Shown here: positions 24,695 to 33,411 of the stretch, one piece after another
Numbering within the stretch: the stretch's first letter is position 1
Layout: each line of letters starts with the position of its first letter
From: Thermodesulfobacteriota bacterium
Lineage (GTDB): Bacteria > Desulfobacterota_D > UBA1144 > Nemesobacterales > CSP1-2
Assembly: GCA_036397855.1 (NCBI GenBank)
Contig: DASWID010000122.1
Location: 1-54,365, forward strand
Direction: 5' to 3'
DNA length: 54,365 nucleotides
Notes under the pieces: model-generated
Databases searched by the model: none
What the model was told of the DNA's origin: nothing
What the model saw: the letters and a program-made list of their open reading frames with translations, nothing else
Position numbers and translations under genes: made by a program

Positions 24695-25897
24695 ATGGTT
24701 ACATTAGAAGATATTGAAGAAGCGGATAAGATACTGGAACATGTAATCCTGAGAACCCCACTTGTATACTCCTATTCACTGAGTGAGCTTTCGGGCGCTA
24801 ATGTTTATTTGAAGCTTGAAAATCTTCAAAGAACCGGTTCATTCAAGATTCGTGGGGCCTACAATAAGCTCTACAAACTGAAGGACATTACAAAAGAGGT
24901 TGTCGCAGCCTCTGCGGGGAACCATGCTCAGGGCGTAGCACTGGCAGCAAAGCTACTTGGAATGAAATCGACTCTGGTTATGCCGGAAGGTACTGCGATC
25001 AACAAAATGTTAGCGGTGAAGAATCACGGGGGAGAAATAGTTCTTTTTGGTGATACATTTGACGATGCATTCGGTTATGCTAGGAAACTCGAGCGAGAAA
25101 CAGGGAAAGTCTTCATTCACCCGTTTGATGATCCTGAGGTTATAGCGGGTCAGGGTACTGTAGGACTTGAAATTATCGATTCTTTTAAAAATGTAGAGTC
25201 GGTTATTGTTCCTGTTGGTGGGGGTGGATTGATTGCTGGTGTTGCGATAGCCGTAAAGAAGATGAATCCGAATATTAGGGTATTTGGGGTTCAATCAAAA
25301 GGGGCTCCTTCAATGTTTCTTTCAATGAAGAAAAAAAGGATAGTAGAAACCGGTTCAACACAGACCATTGCCGATGGAATCGCCATAAAAAGGATAGGTG
25401 AGATTACCTTTGAAATAGCACAAAAATATGTTGATGAAGTCCTAACAGTTGATGAAAATGGGATTGAAGAGTCACTCCTTCTATTAACAGAGAGAAAGAG
25501 AATCGTGGTGGAGGGTGCAGGCGCCGTGGGGCTTGCCGGACTCCTTAAAAGAAAAAAGGATTTTTGTAAAAAGAATGTTGCGATCATTATCAGCGGCGGA
25601 AATATTGATATTAATCTACTAGCCAGAATTATTCAAAGAGGGCTTTTGAAAAATGGAAGACTATTAAGACTGGAACTAGGATTGCCAGATGTACCGGGTT
25701 CCCTGGGGACGCTCACCACCCTTCTCGGCGAGGCAAAAGCTAATATAGTAGAAATCTATCATGACAGGTATTCAAAGGATCTTCCGATTGGCGAAGCGAT
25801 TGTGGAAATATGTCTTGAGACCAGGAGCTTTGAACATCAGGAGGAAATTCTTAAGCTACTCAAGGGAAAAGGGTATAGCCCAATAAAAAAAGACTGA
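24695..25897 (+). CDS. ilvA: Threonine ammonia-lyase
   Basis: A PLP enzyme that deaminates L-threonine to 2-oxobutyrate, the first step of isoleucine synthesis. The PLP lysine is K51 in GSFKIRGAYNKL, the phosphate-binding loop is VGGGGLIAG (about residues 173-181), and SAGNHAQGVA is present. Residues from about 327 to 400 form one ACT domain (LRLELGLPDVPGSLGTLTTLL). The 400-residue length with one ACT domain matches the short TdcB/IlvA2-type with C-terminal ACT rather than the 510-residue two-ACT E. coli IlvA. It may therefore be catabolic or biosynthetic. Confidence 0.92.
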   Translation: MVTLEDIEEADKILEHVILRTPLVYSYSLSELSGANVYLKLENLQRTGSFKIRGAYNKLYKLKDITKEVVAASAGNHAQGVALAAKLLGMKSTLVMPEGTAINKMLAVKNHGGEIVLFGDTFDDAFGYARKLERETGKVFIHPFDDPEVIAGQGTVGLEIIDSFKNVESVIVPVGGGGLIAGVAIAVKKMNPNIRVFGVQSKGAPSMFLSMKKKRIVETGSTQTIADGIAIKRIGEITFEIAQKYVDEVLTVDENGIEESLLLLTERKRIVVEGAGAVGLAGLLKRKKDFCKKNVAIIISGGNIDINLLARIIQRGLLKNGRLLRLELGLPDVPGSLGTLTTLLGEAKANIVEIYHDRYSKDLPIGEAIVEICLETRSFEHQEEILKLLKGKGYSPIKKD

Positions 25898-25961
25898 CAA
25901 GATGTTTCTTCCCAAAGATTATCGAGATGACGAACGTTTGAGAGAAAAGGCATTCAGGTTC

Positions 25962-26600
25962 TTATTTACAACTGCATTCACAGCTTTCAATTACATAAGT
26001 TGAAATAAATTTGTTTCGATCCTCGGGGGGGGATTTTATCTGCTGACGTGCCGGATGAACAGATGTGCTCACACACTTTTTCCCTTCTTGACACTTAAAC
26101 CTACGGCACTCATTCTCAGAACACCAGTTCCTGGCCCATTCAAGTGCCTCTTCCTCAGCTTCTATTCGATCACTTTTTATTTCCGATTCAAGAGGTTGGG
26201 CGTATACTAGCCTAGCATGCTTATCGTTACATTCACTGCATCCACAGTCGCAAGTCACTTTATTAACCAAATTCCAGAAACCTTTTTCATCCCTAAGAGG
26301 CTGGTCGTTTTCGCTTGTCCATTTTTCTAAAAAGCAACATTTGCTCTTGGGGTCGTCAATACTGCAGATGCCGTCTTTAGCATCTGAATTGCAACTACTC
26401 TGTTTACATAATTCATAGCATGCATTTCTTGCATTATCTCTGAAGTTTTCAATAGCTACTGCTTTGCTTTCGCCACTTCCCGATATGTCGGTTAGTGCTT
26501 TTTTTGAAGGGCATATATTGCTGGTCTCGTTTTGTGCGACAGACGCGCACCCCAGAATAATAAGTATCGTTAAAATTAAAGCTGAAGAATTTGATCGCAT
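25962..26600 (-). CDS. Cysteine-rich lipoprotein of unknown function
   Basis: A 212-residue predicted lipoprotein: a hydrophobic N-terminus ends in the lipobox LIILGC. Beyond the lipobox Cys there are 18 cysteines, arranged in two similar halves. Each half has a Glu/Ala-rich helix with ARNAC..LC..SC or ARNWCSENEC, then ends in a Cys triplet (VTCDCGCSEC and ESCECSC). The even number suggests up to nine disulfides in the periplasm or on the surface, or metal binding. I know no family for it. It stands alone, converging with ilvA. Confidence 0.65.
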   Translation of the reverse strand: MRSNSSALILTILIILGCASVAQNETSNICPSKKALTDISGSGESKAVAIENFRDNARNACYELCKQSSCNSDAKDGICSIDDPKSKCCFLEKWTSENDQPLRDEKGFWNLVNKVTCDCGCSECNDKHARLVYAQPLESEIKSDRIEAEEEALEWARNWCSENECRRFKCQEGKKCVSTSVHPARQQIKSPPEDRNKFISTYVIESCECSCK

Positions 26601-26925
26601 TACGGTTTTAAGTTGCAGAGCCTCCGGTCTGAACTGTCTAATAATTATTTAGGTTGATTAAGTATGGGCAAGGATGATTTAAAGTTCAAATAGAATGTTT
26701 ATATTGAGAAGTCTAAAATCGCTTCCTGGTTACTTATCTCATGAATGCAATAACACAAAAATGCGGTTAGCTCTTGCAATGCTACACAATTGACCTAAAA
26801 TAATTTTGATCAAGGCAGGATCTTAATTTATCATATTGCCACATGGCGCATACAGGAGAAATTGGCTGTAGTATTTCGGTATTTCAAAAATGAATGTGGG
26901 GGAAAAATAAATCGATTATGCCAAA
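26601..26925. other. Intergenic region with no recognised element
   Basis: 325 bp upstream of both the cysteine-rich lipoprotein (leftward) and the rhodanese gene (rightward). It should contain both promoters. No repeat, hairpin or small ORF that I can support was found. Confidence 0.35.
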
Positions 26926-27759
26926 GTGGATCTCTTAGTTAGTCCCGAATGGCTCGACCAACACAAACGGGACCCTAACCTGGTAATTGTCGACTGTCCG
27001 ATGGATAAGGGATCTTATAGTCGTGCTCATATACCCGGGGCGTTACAACTTCCCGTACACCCATACATAAAGGCGAAAGATGCCAGTGGTGACATCACCC
27101 TTCATCTACAGGAGCCAGACGAATTCAAGGGATTAATGGCTGAGCTGGGTATTGGCGAAAACACATCTGTCGTTCTTTATGATGACAGGGGTTCTCTCTT
27201 GGCAGCTCGACTATGGTGGGTTCTCAGGTATTACGGTCACGAAAATGCAAAAGTTCTCAATGGCGGCTGGCAGGGATGGGTATCATCTGGATTCCCCGTA
27301 TCTTTCAAAACTTCCAAGGCTTCGGATAGGGTAGAAACGTTCTCGCCTTCTAAGAATCCTGATCGTCTCGCGACGCTTGAACAAATTAAGGAACATTATA
27401 AGGCTCAAGAATGGAGGATCCTCGACGTCAGGTCAGATGATGAATATGGCGGAAAGGAGGACCGTGGCAATAAAAGGGCCGGTCATATACCAGGAGCAGT
27501 TCAATTGGAATGGAACAGGTTCCTCGAAAACTCAAACGATATTGAAGCAGTTCGTCGCTTCAGGTCCGCCGAAGAGATTCAGGAATTATTGGAAGGGTAC
27601 GGGATCAATAAGAATCAGACGAATGTTACACTCTGCCAATCGGGTATTCGGGCTTCGCTTGTTGCTTTCGCTCTTGAGCTGGTGGGTTACCCAGTAACTA
27701 AGTTGTATGATGGATCCATGGCTGAATGGGCAAATTTAGACGATACACCGCTCGAATAA
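26926..27759 (+). CDS. sseA: Sulfurtransferase with tandem rhodanese domains
   Basis: A 277-residue thiosulfate or 3-mercaptopyruvate sulfurtransferase. The N-terminal rhodanese domain (about 4-120) is catalytically silent, with Asp86 in the place of the active Cys. The C-terminal domain (about 150-275) has the active-site loop CQSGIR with C237. The only in-frame start is GTG at 26926. An ATG at 26918 lies in another frame and closes after six codons, while a GGGGG ribosome-binding site sits 16 bases before that ATG. This hints at a one-base change near the start or at poor initiation. The rest of the frame is intact. Confidence 0.88.
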   Translation: MDLLVSPEWLDQHKRDPNLVIVDCPMDKGSYSRAHIPGALQLPVHPYIKAKDASGDITLHLQEPDEFKGLMAELGIGENTSVVLYDDRGSLLAARLWWVLRYYGHENAKVLNGGWQGWVSSGFPVSFKTSKASDRVETFSPSKNPDRLATLEQIKEHYKAQEWRILDVRSDDEYGGKEDRGNKRAGHIPGAVQLEWNRFLENSNDIEAVRRFRSAEEIQELLEGYGINKNQTNVTLCQSGIRASLVAFALELVGYPVTKLYDGSMAEWANLDDTPLE

Positions 27760-27838
27760 ACTAGATAGAGTGCTTATGGAAGGATTCTCGGGCTTTTGGA
27801 TTACAAATCCTGCAGGAGTAGCTCATCTAGCATCTAGA

Positions 27839-28072
27839 TCAATGTTTTGTGTTTTCAGGTATAAGGAGCAATTGCCATAGATTAAATAGAATTTCTTCCT
27901 TCTCTGTGAAGGTTATTTCTTTTGCATTGAAAAATCCTTCATTTATTCTCATGGCAAACGCGTGAAAATCTTTATCTGTTATGCTTATACAAGGTTTTAT
28001 TGAGTCGTGAAACTCTACTAAAAAACCGTCAGCCGTTTGAGTAGCTGTATAGTCGATACTTTCTTTATTCAT
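27839..28072 (-). CDS. Small hypothetical protein (77 aa)
   Basis: A 77-residue soluble acidic protein with alternating strands and helices (YTATQTADGFLVEFHDSI) and no cysteine motif. An AGGGGTAAATC ribosome-binding site just upstream of the ATG supports expression. I do not recognise a family. It converges with the rhodanese gene. Confidence 0.5.
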   Translation of the reverse strand: MNKESIDYTATQTADGFLVEFHDSIKPCISITDKDFHAFAMRINEGFFNAKEITFTEKEEILFNLWQLLLIPENTKH

Positions 28073-28239
28073 GATTTACCCCTATAAACCGTAAAATAAT
28101 CACTATTAATTGAATTTAAAGGTCTTTATTAAAAAAACTTTAATCCAAGTAGTCAAACAATTTGAATGAAAAGTTATTTAATGATATTAATGAGTTGCGT
28201 GTAATATTCAGTTTAATTAAAAATATGAATACGATTGCA

Positions 28240-28383
28240 ATGAAAAAATTAAGAATGTTTTTGCTAATCTCTTTTTTTCTATTTCACGTAGGTAGTGTGT
28301 TGTCTTTTGAGGGCGATAAATCAAGCGCATCTGACGCCAAACTTGGAAAAGTAACATTTGCGGGTGGTTGCTTTTGGATCTGA
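28240..28383 (+). pseudogene. msrA: Truncated peptide-methionine (S)-S-oxide reductase, secreted type
   Basis: The frame from the ATG at 28240 encodes a signal peptide (KKLRMFLLISFFLFHVGSVLS), a short linker, then LGKVTFAGGCFW followed by Ile and a stop. KVTFAGGCFW is the invariant start of the MsrA catalytic domain, where the GCFW cysteine is the nucleophile; normally CM and some 150 more residues follow. Nothing of the remainder is found before the converging biotin-carrier gene. This is therefore a 5' fragment left by deletion or rearrangement. A longer upstream extension to 28162 is probably not coding. Confidence 0.7.
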
Positions 28384-28402
28384 TTTAAATTTAAGAGGTT
28401 AA

Positions 28403-28897
28403 TTACTCTGAAGATAAAGTTACCAGGGCGGTCCCACTTTCAACCGCGTCACCTTCCTCAACCTTTATCTCTGTAACTTTACCTTCGATGTTTGATTTAA
28501 GCTCGCTTTCCATTTTCATAGCTTCTACAACTATTACACCCTCACCAGCCTGCACATCGTCTCCCACCTTTTTAAGTATTTTAACAACGCGGCTCGGCAT
28601 GGGTGATGTTATTACCTGTGCTCCTGAGTCAGAAACAGCAGCACTAGACCTTTGTCTTTCAGATATCGCCTCTAGTTCAATGAGATCGCCTTCAAAAAAA
28701 ACGTGAACCTTTTTCCCATTTTTCCGTACTCCCACGCAAAAAGACTTTCCCTCTAAAATGATTGAATAAATATAGTTATCAATCTTTTGATACTCTACAG
28801 GTACCTTCTTCCCATTGAACTCAAAATGGGTTTTTTTCTCGTCTTCCTCTAAGCTGATCCTGTAAACTTGATCGTTATATTTGAAGTTGTAGGTCAT
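28403..28897 (-). CDS. Biotin carboxyl carrier protein of an acyl-CoA carboxylase
   Basis: A 164-residue carrier protein. Residues 95-164 form a biotinyl domain with the biotin-attachment lysine K128 in VEAMKMES. The N-terminal ~80 residues form a beta-rich region that probably docks the carboxylase subunits. The ATG overlaps the stop of accC in an ATGA junction, so translation is coupled. It carries CO2 between the biotin carboxylase and the carboxyltransferase of the same operon. Confidence 0.88.
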   Translation of the reverse strand: MTYNFKYNDQVYRISLEEDEKKTHFEFNGKKVPVEYQKIDNYIYSIILEGKSFCVGVRKNGKKVHVFFEGDLIELEAISERQRSSAAVSDSGAQVITSPMPSRVVKILKKVGDDVQAGEGVIVVEAMKMESELKSNIEGKVTEIKVEEGDAVESGTALVTLSSE

Positions 28898-30390
28898 AGC
28901 ATATTATTCCGGGTTAGACCAAGTTTTCTAGAGAAAAGTTTCCAGTTTGAAGCTGGCCTATATTTTGTTTTTTCAATATCATGACTAGCATCTCTCATGG
29001 CTATGGCCGCAGCAACAAGAGCCGGTTCTATATCAAGTGAAGTAGGTTTAAGAGTATCTGAATGTCTCTCAATAAAACCGGTATCAATAGTGCCCTCTTT
29101 AAATTCATTGTTAGCCATCACGCGTAATAAAAAACCGATGTTTGTCTTGACGCCCAGAACAACAAATTCCTTTAGCGCAGAAATCATTTTGCTGATAGCG
29201 ACTTCTCTTGTTTCACCCCATACTATGAGCTTTGAAATCATAGGATCGTAAAATGGGGTAATTTCAGAACCACTGTAGATCGATGAGTCATTCCTAATAC
29301 CCGGACCATTCGGCGCCCTGAAATAGACTATTTTGCCGGGTGAAGGTATGAAGTTCATCTCAGGATCTTCGGCATAAACTCTACACTCGATCGCATGCCC
29401 TTTCATTGTGATGTTCTTTTGTTTAAAAGGCAGCTTCTCTCCGTTGGCTATTCTTATCATCCATTTAACGATGTCGAATCCAGTAACCATTTCGGTAACT
29501 GGATGTTCAACCTGTATTCTCGTATTCATCTCTAGGAAATAGAAATTTCCCTTCTGATCCAATATAAATTCGACAGTTCCAGCTCCGTGGTAAGAAACTG
29601 CCTCTGAGATTTTAACTGCTACTTCCCCCATCTTTTTTCTGGTCTTAGCATTAATGGCTGGAGAAGGAGTTTCTTCAATCACCTTTTGATGCCTTCTTTG
29701 TATGGAACATTCTCGTTCGAACAAATGTAGTATGTTTCCGTGCAAGTCACCTATAACCTGAATCTCAACGTGGCGCGGTTGCTCGACAAATTTTTCAATG
29801 TAGACTGAATCATCGCCGAATGATGAACGGGCCTCGCTTCTGGCCATACGTAATGAGCTTTTGAAATCATCTTCCTTCAAAACAAGCCTCATTCCCTTTC
29901 CACCGCCACCGGCCGAGGCTTTTATCATAATTGGATAACCAATTTTCTTGGCTATTACCCCTGCTTCCACATCACTCACAGCACCCTCAGATCCCGGTGC
30001 TAGCGGTACACCCGTCTCCTGGGCAATTTTTCTAGCGGTTACTTTATCTCCCATTAGTCGGATAGATTTTGATGAGGGGCCAATAAATACAATCCCTTCT
30101 TTTTCACACATCTCTGCAAAGGTCTCATTTTCGGCCAGAAACCCGAATCCTGGATGAATGGCTTCGGCCTTTGAAGTTTTTGCGATTTCTATTATTTTTT
30201 CCTTAACTAGGTAGCTCGCACTGGGTGCTGAAGGACCTACGTGATAGGCTTCATCTGCTAGTGCGACATGGAGTGAGGTTCTATCTGCATCGGAATAGAT
30301 TGCAACCGTTTTTACTCCAAGCTCATTGCAAGCCCGTATAATACGTACTGCGATTTCCCCTCTATTGGAAATCAGTATTTTATTGAACAT
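28894..30390 (-). CDS. accC: Biotin carboxylase subunit of acyl-CoA carboxylase
   Basis: A 498-residue ATP-grasp enzyme that carboxylates biotin with bicarbonate and ATP. Motifs in order: FNKILISNRGEIAVRIIRACN, GFLAEN, the KASAGGGGKGMRLV glycine-rich loop, EMNTRIQVEHPVTEM, and a GSEITPFYDPMISKLIVWG stretch. It exceeds the usual ~450 residues by a C-terminal tail after about 455, as in propionyl/acyl-CoA carboxylase alpha subunits, but the biotinyl domain is a separate gene. A GGAGAAG ribosome-binding site precedes the ATG. A composite repeat lies just upstream, between pccB and this gene. Confidence 0.92.
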   Translation of the reverse strand: MFNKILISNRGEIAVRIIRACNELGVKTVAIYSDADRTSLHVALADEAYHVGPSAPSASYLVKEKIIEIAKTSKAEAIHPGFGFLAENETFAEMCEKEGIVFIGPSSKSIRLMGDKVTARKIAQETGVPLAPGSEGAVSDVEAGVIAKKIGYPIMIKASAGGGGKGMRLVLKEDDFKSSLRMARSEARSSFGDDSVYIEKFVEQPRHVEIQVIGDLHGNILHLFERECSIQRRHQKVIEETPSPAINAKTRKKMGEVAVKISEAVSYHGAGTVEFILDQKGNFYFLEMNTRIQVEHPVTEMVTGFDIVKWMIRIANGEKLPFKQKNITMKGHAIECRVYAEDPEMNFIPSPGKIVYFRAPNGPGIRNDSSIYSGSEITPFYDPMISKLIVWGETREVAISKMISALKEFVVLGVKTNIGFLLRVMANNEFKEGTIDTGFIERHSDTLKPTSLDIEPALVAAAIAMRDASHDIEKTKYRPASNWKLFSRKLGLTRNNML

Positions 30391-30414
30391 TTATCTTCTC
30401 CAATAAGTCCTTGA

Positions 30415-30567
30415 CCACTAAGACGATGAGATACGAAGCGAGAGTTTAGGAATTAGAATACAAAAGTCAGGAGTCAGAAGCAATTTTTCTTCTGGATACC
30501 GTCTTCTGACTTCTAAAATTGACTTTCAAACTCCTATTACTCCTTTGTGCCTTAGTGTCTTGGTGGC
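30415..30567. repeat. Composite palindromic element, copy 2 (pccB/accC)
   Basis: The same plan as copy 1. The outer left arm (CACTAAGA-CGATGAGA-TACGAAGC, degenerate period 8) and outer right arm (CTTTGTGC-CTTAGTGT-CTTGGTGG, 30543-30566) are inverted. The inner arms are period-7 units (GTCAGGA-GTCAGAA near 30466-30479; CTTCTGA-CTTCTAA near 30505-30518). It fills nearly all of the 185 bp between pccB and accC, leaving the accC ribosome-binding site intact. Confidence 0.75.
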
Positions 30568-30575
30568 TACTTTCA

Positions 30576-32120
30576 CTATAATGGAATATTTCCGTGTTTT
30601 TTTGGTGGATTTGTCTGTCTTTTAGCTTCAAGCATCTCAAACGCCCTTATCACCCTTGGTCTTGTATCTTCGGGCCTGATAACTTCATCGATAAAGCCAA
30701 GGTCGGCAGCTCTATAAGGATTAGCGAACCTTTCTCTATACTCTTCGGTAAGTCTCACTCTCTCCGCTTCAGGGTCCTCGGCCTGTTCTATTTCCTTCCT
30801 TGCGATTATGTTCACAGCTCCCTCCGGGCCCATTACAGCTATCTCTGCGGTGGGATAAGCAAAATTAATGTCGGCCCTTACATGTTTGGAGGACATGACG
30901 TCATACGCGCCGCCATAGGCCTTTCTCGTAATAACGGTGACCCTTGGTACAGTTGCTTCGCAATATGCATATAGAAGCTTAGCCCCGTGTTTGATAATAC
31001 CTCCCCATTCCTGGGCCGTACCGGGAAGAAATCCAGGTACGTCAACAAAGGTAAGAATGGGAATGTTAAAACAATCACAGAATCTCACGAACCTTCCACC
31101 CTTCACGGACGCATTAATATCAAGACATCCGGCGAGCACATTTGGCTGGTTGCCTACAATTCCCACAACCCTGCCATCCAGTCTAGCAAATCCGATATTT
31201 ATATTTTGGGCAAAATGTTCTTGAACCTCGAAGAAATAACCATGGTCTACGATAAGCCTGATAACATCTTTGATATCGTAGGGTTTGTTGGGATTTTCTG
31301 GGACTATACCCCTCAGGCTCATTTCACGTCGTTCAATGGGATCGTCTGTTGAAATTCTTGGTGAATCTTCCATGTTGTTGGAGGGTAAGAAGCTTAGTAG
31401 CTCCTTGATGAGTAAAATACAGTCCTTATCGTTCTGTGCTGCAAAGTGGGCTACGCCGCTAGTTGAATTATGAACCATGGCGCCACCAAGTTCCTCTCTG
31501 GTTACCTCCTCATGGGTGACGGCTCTAATGACGTCGGGACCGGTTATGAACATATAACTGGTGTCTTTCGACATAATTATAAAATCGGTCATAGCTGGAG
31601 AGTATACAGCACCACCTGCGCAGGGTCCCATTATGGCCGAGATTTGAGGAATAACACCCGAGGCGAGTACATTCCTTAAAAATATGTGGGCGTAGCCTGC
31701 AAGGCTTTCAACACCCTCCTGAATCCTTGCACCACCAGAATCGTTTAAACCGATTACCGGGGCTCCGACCTGTGTGGCAAGGTCCATAATTTTTGCGATC
31801 TTGTTTGCGTAGACCATTCCTAGAGATCCGCCAAAAACAGTAAAATCCTGTGCAAATACAAATACCTGTCGCCCATCTATCTTTCCGTACCCCGTTATTA
31901 CACCATCTCCAAGTATTTTGTTTTTATCCATATTGAAATCTGTGCATCTATGAACGACAAACTTGTCTAGTTCCACAAATGTGCCTTTATCGAGCAGAAG
32001 ATTAACTCTCTCTCTAGCTGTGAGCTTCCCCATTTCGTGTTGCTTTTGGATTCTAGCTTTTCCTCCACCCTGTTCTGCTTCCTTTTCCTTATGCTCCAGA
32101 ATTTCAATCTTATCCTTCAT
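30576..32120 (-). CDS. pccB: Acyl-CoA carboxylase carboxyltransferase (beta) subunit, propionyl-CoA type
   Basis: A 514-residue carboxyltransferase of the crotonase-like PccB/AccD5 family. It transfers CO2 from carboxybiotin to propionyl-CoA, acetyl-CoA or another acyl-CoA. Motifs include [33 protein letters not shown] (oxyanion region), [42 protein letters not shown] in order, and a [11 protein letters not shown] segment. An AAGGAG ribosome-binding site is present. With accC and the carrier gene it forms a complete three-subunit carboxylase. Propionyl-CoA use is the usual role, but acyl specificity cannot be decided here. Confidence 0.93.
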   Translation of the reverse strand: MKDKIEILEHKEKEAEQGGGKARIQKQHEMGKLTARERVNLLLDKGTFVELDKFVVHRCTDFNMDKNKILGDGVITGYGKIDGRQVFVFAQDFTVFGGSLGMVYANKIAKIMDLATQVGAPVIGLNDSGGARIQEGVESLAGYAHIFLRNVLASGVIPQISAIMGPCAGGAVYSPAMTDFIIMSKDTSYMFITGPDVIRAVTHEEVTREELGGAMVHNSTSGVAHFAAQNDKDCILLIKELLSFLPSNNMEDSPRISTDDPIERREMSLRGIVPENPNKPYDIKDVIRLIVDHGYFFEVQEHFAQNINIGFARLDGRVVGIVGNQPNVLAGCLDINASVKGGRFVRFCDCFNIPILTFVDVPGFLPGTAQEWGGIIKHGAKLLYAYCEATVPRVTVITRKAYGGAYDVMSSKHVRADINFAYPTAEIAVMGPEGAVNIIARKEIEQAEDPEAERVRLTEEYRERFANPYRAADLGFIDEVIRPEDTRPRVIRAFEMLEAKRQTNPPKKHGNIPL

Positions 32121-32367
32121 GTTTTACTCCTTCACTGATCTATAGGATCGGGGAAATTACACTTGGGTAAGGAAGACAGCAATTTGGGTGTTGAACTGTG
32201 TTTCGTCGGGCCTGTTGTAGTAAGAATTATCATTTAAATTCAGAAAACAATTTACGTTTGAGATTTTGTAAGTTTTAGGGATATAATTAGAATCCAAACC
32301 CCTTCTCCATCTCAAAAAAGCGGAATCAACTATACCAGAAAAATTCCCTTAATCAAAGTCGTAGTTA
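32121..32367. other. Upstream region of the carboxylase operon
   Basis: 247 bp between pccB and the third composite repeat. It should hold the promoter of the pccB-accC-carrier operon. No gene or regulatory RNA is evident. Confidence 0.3.
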
Positions 32368-32524
32368 GCCACTAAGGCACTAAGGCACAAAGGAGGAACA
32401 TGAGTTTTAAAAACGTAGATTTGGAAGTCAGAATTCAGAATCCAGAAGAATAAATACTTCTGACTCCTGACTTCTGCATTTTAACTCTATGAATTCGAAC
32501 TTTGTGTCTTAGAGTCTTTGTGGC
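32368..32524. repeat. Composite palindromic element, copy 3 (coaE/pccB)
   Basis: Outer left arm CTAAGGCA-CTAAGGCA-CAAAGG (period 8) and outer right arm CTTTGTGT-CTTAGAGT-CTTTGTGG (32500-32523) are inverted. Inner arms are period-7 units (AGAATTC-AGAATCC near 32431-32444; CTTCTGA-CTCCTGA-CTTCTG near 32457-32476). The right arm supplies the last five codons and stop of coaE. It is the clearest copy of the family. Confidence 0.78.
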
Positions 32525-33123
32525 AACTCAGTTGTTATTTTTTCCCAAACTTCTTCAACCTGTTTTCTACTTTCTCCTAAACTCCCCGAGTTATCGATAA
32601 CATGTGTTGCATGTTTAGTTTTTTCAGATATTGGCATCTGGGATTTTATTCTTGAGAGCGCTTCATCTCTTCGGAGTCCGTCTCTTTTCATTATTCTTTC
32701 AACCTGAGTTTCTTCATCAGTGACAACTACTATCAATTCATCAATAAGATTTAACAGACCTCCTTTTTCAACTATGAGAGCCGCTTCAACAATTACCAGA
32801 TTTCCATTTTCTTTCTTATACTTATCGATTAACTCTTTTAGTTTTGTCATTATCCTGGGGTGGGTGATCCGATTTAGTTGCTCTCTCTTCGTATCATCAT
32901 TGAAGACAATTTCCCCTAATTTTTTTCTATTAATTGAGCCATCGGTATTTAAGATATTGTTTCCGAATTCTTCTATGATCTCTTTCCAGGCAATCTCGCC
33001 GGGTTCCACGACTTCCCTTGCAATCTTGTCGGCGTCAATTACCTTTGCCCCTAGTTGTTTAAAAATATTTGCTACCTCGGTCTTTCCAGATGCGATATTT
33101 CCAGTAAGTCCTATTATCTTCAT
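32509..33123 (-). CDS. coaE: Dephospho-CoA kinase
   Basis: The last step of coenzyme A synthesis: ATP-dependent 3'-phosphorylation of dephospho-CoA. A P-loop GLTGNIASGKT is at residues 5-15, followed by VIDADKIAREVVEPGE and the TDEETQVERIMKRDGLRRDEAL lid region. Length is 204 residues, normal. The final residues LPQRL plus stop are encoded by a repeat element, a recent C-terminal alteration that leaves the catalytic core intact. Confidence 0.93.
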   Translation of the reverse strand: MKIIGLTGNIASGKTEVANIFKQLGAKVIDADKIAREVVEPGEIAWKEIIEEFGNNILNTDGSINRKKLGEIVFNDDTKREQLNRITHPRIMTKLKELIDKYKKENGNLVIVEAALIVEKGGLLNLIDELIVVVTDEETQVERIMKRDGLRRDEALSRIKSQMPISEKTKHATHVIDNSGSLGESRKQVEEVWEKITTELPQRL

Positions 33124-33411
33124 CTCTAGGGTATTCTAATTTGCGTATTAGTTTGTTTCAAATAAAGATAATTTGACATAAGTTAGACAATGAAGTCTCT
33201 AGATTTGAAGTGTTAGCCCATTATAAATAGCGCATTAGGGTTGATATTCTATTAATTGAGGTGAAGGCTCAATATGTATAATATAGTAGAATCTTAAGCA
33301 TGTAGTTAATTTGAATCACCAAAAATATCCACGGCATTCTTGAAGTACCATTGCAGTAATGTGGGTAAATAAATATGGTGTAAATGTCATGTTTAATTAG
33401 AAGTGAAGAAT

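Noticed and set aside
28162-28239. Upstream extension of the msrA fragment
   Set aside because: Charged and unrelated to a signal peptide; the typical signal sequence starts at the ATG at 28240.
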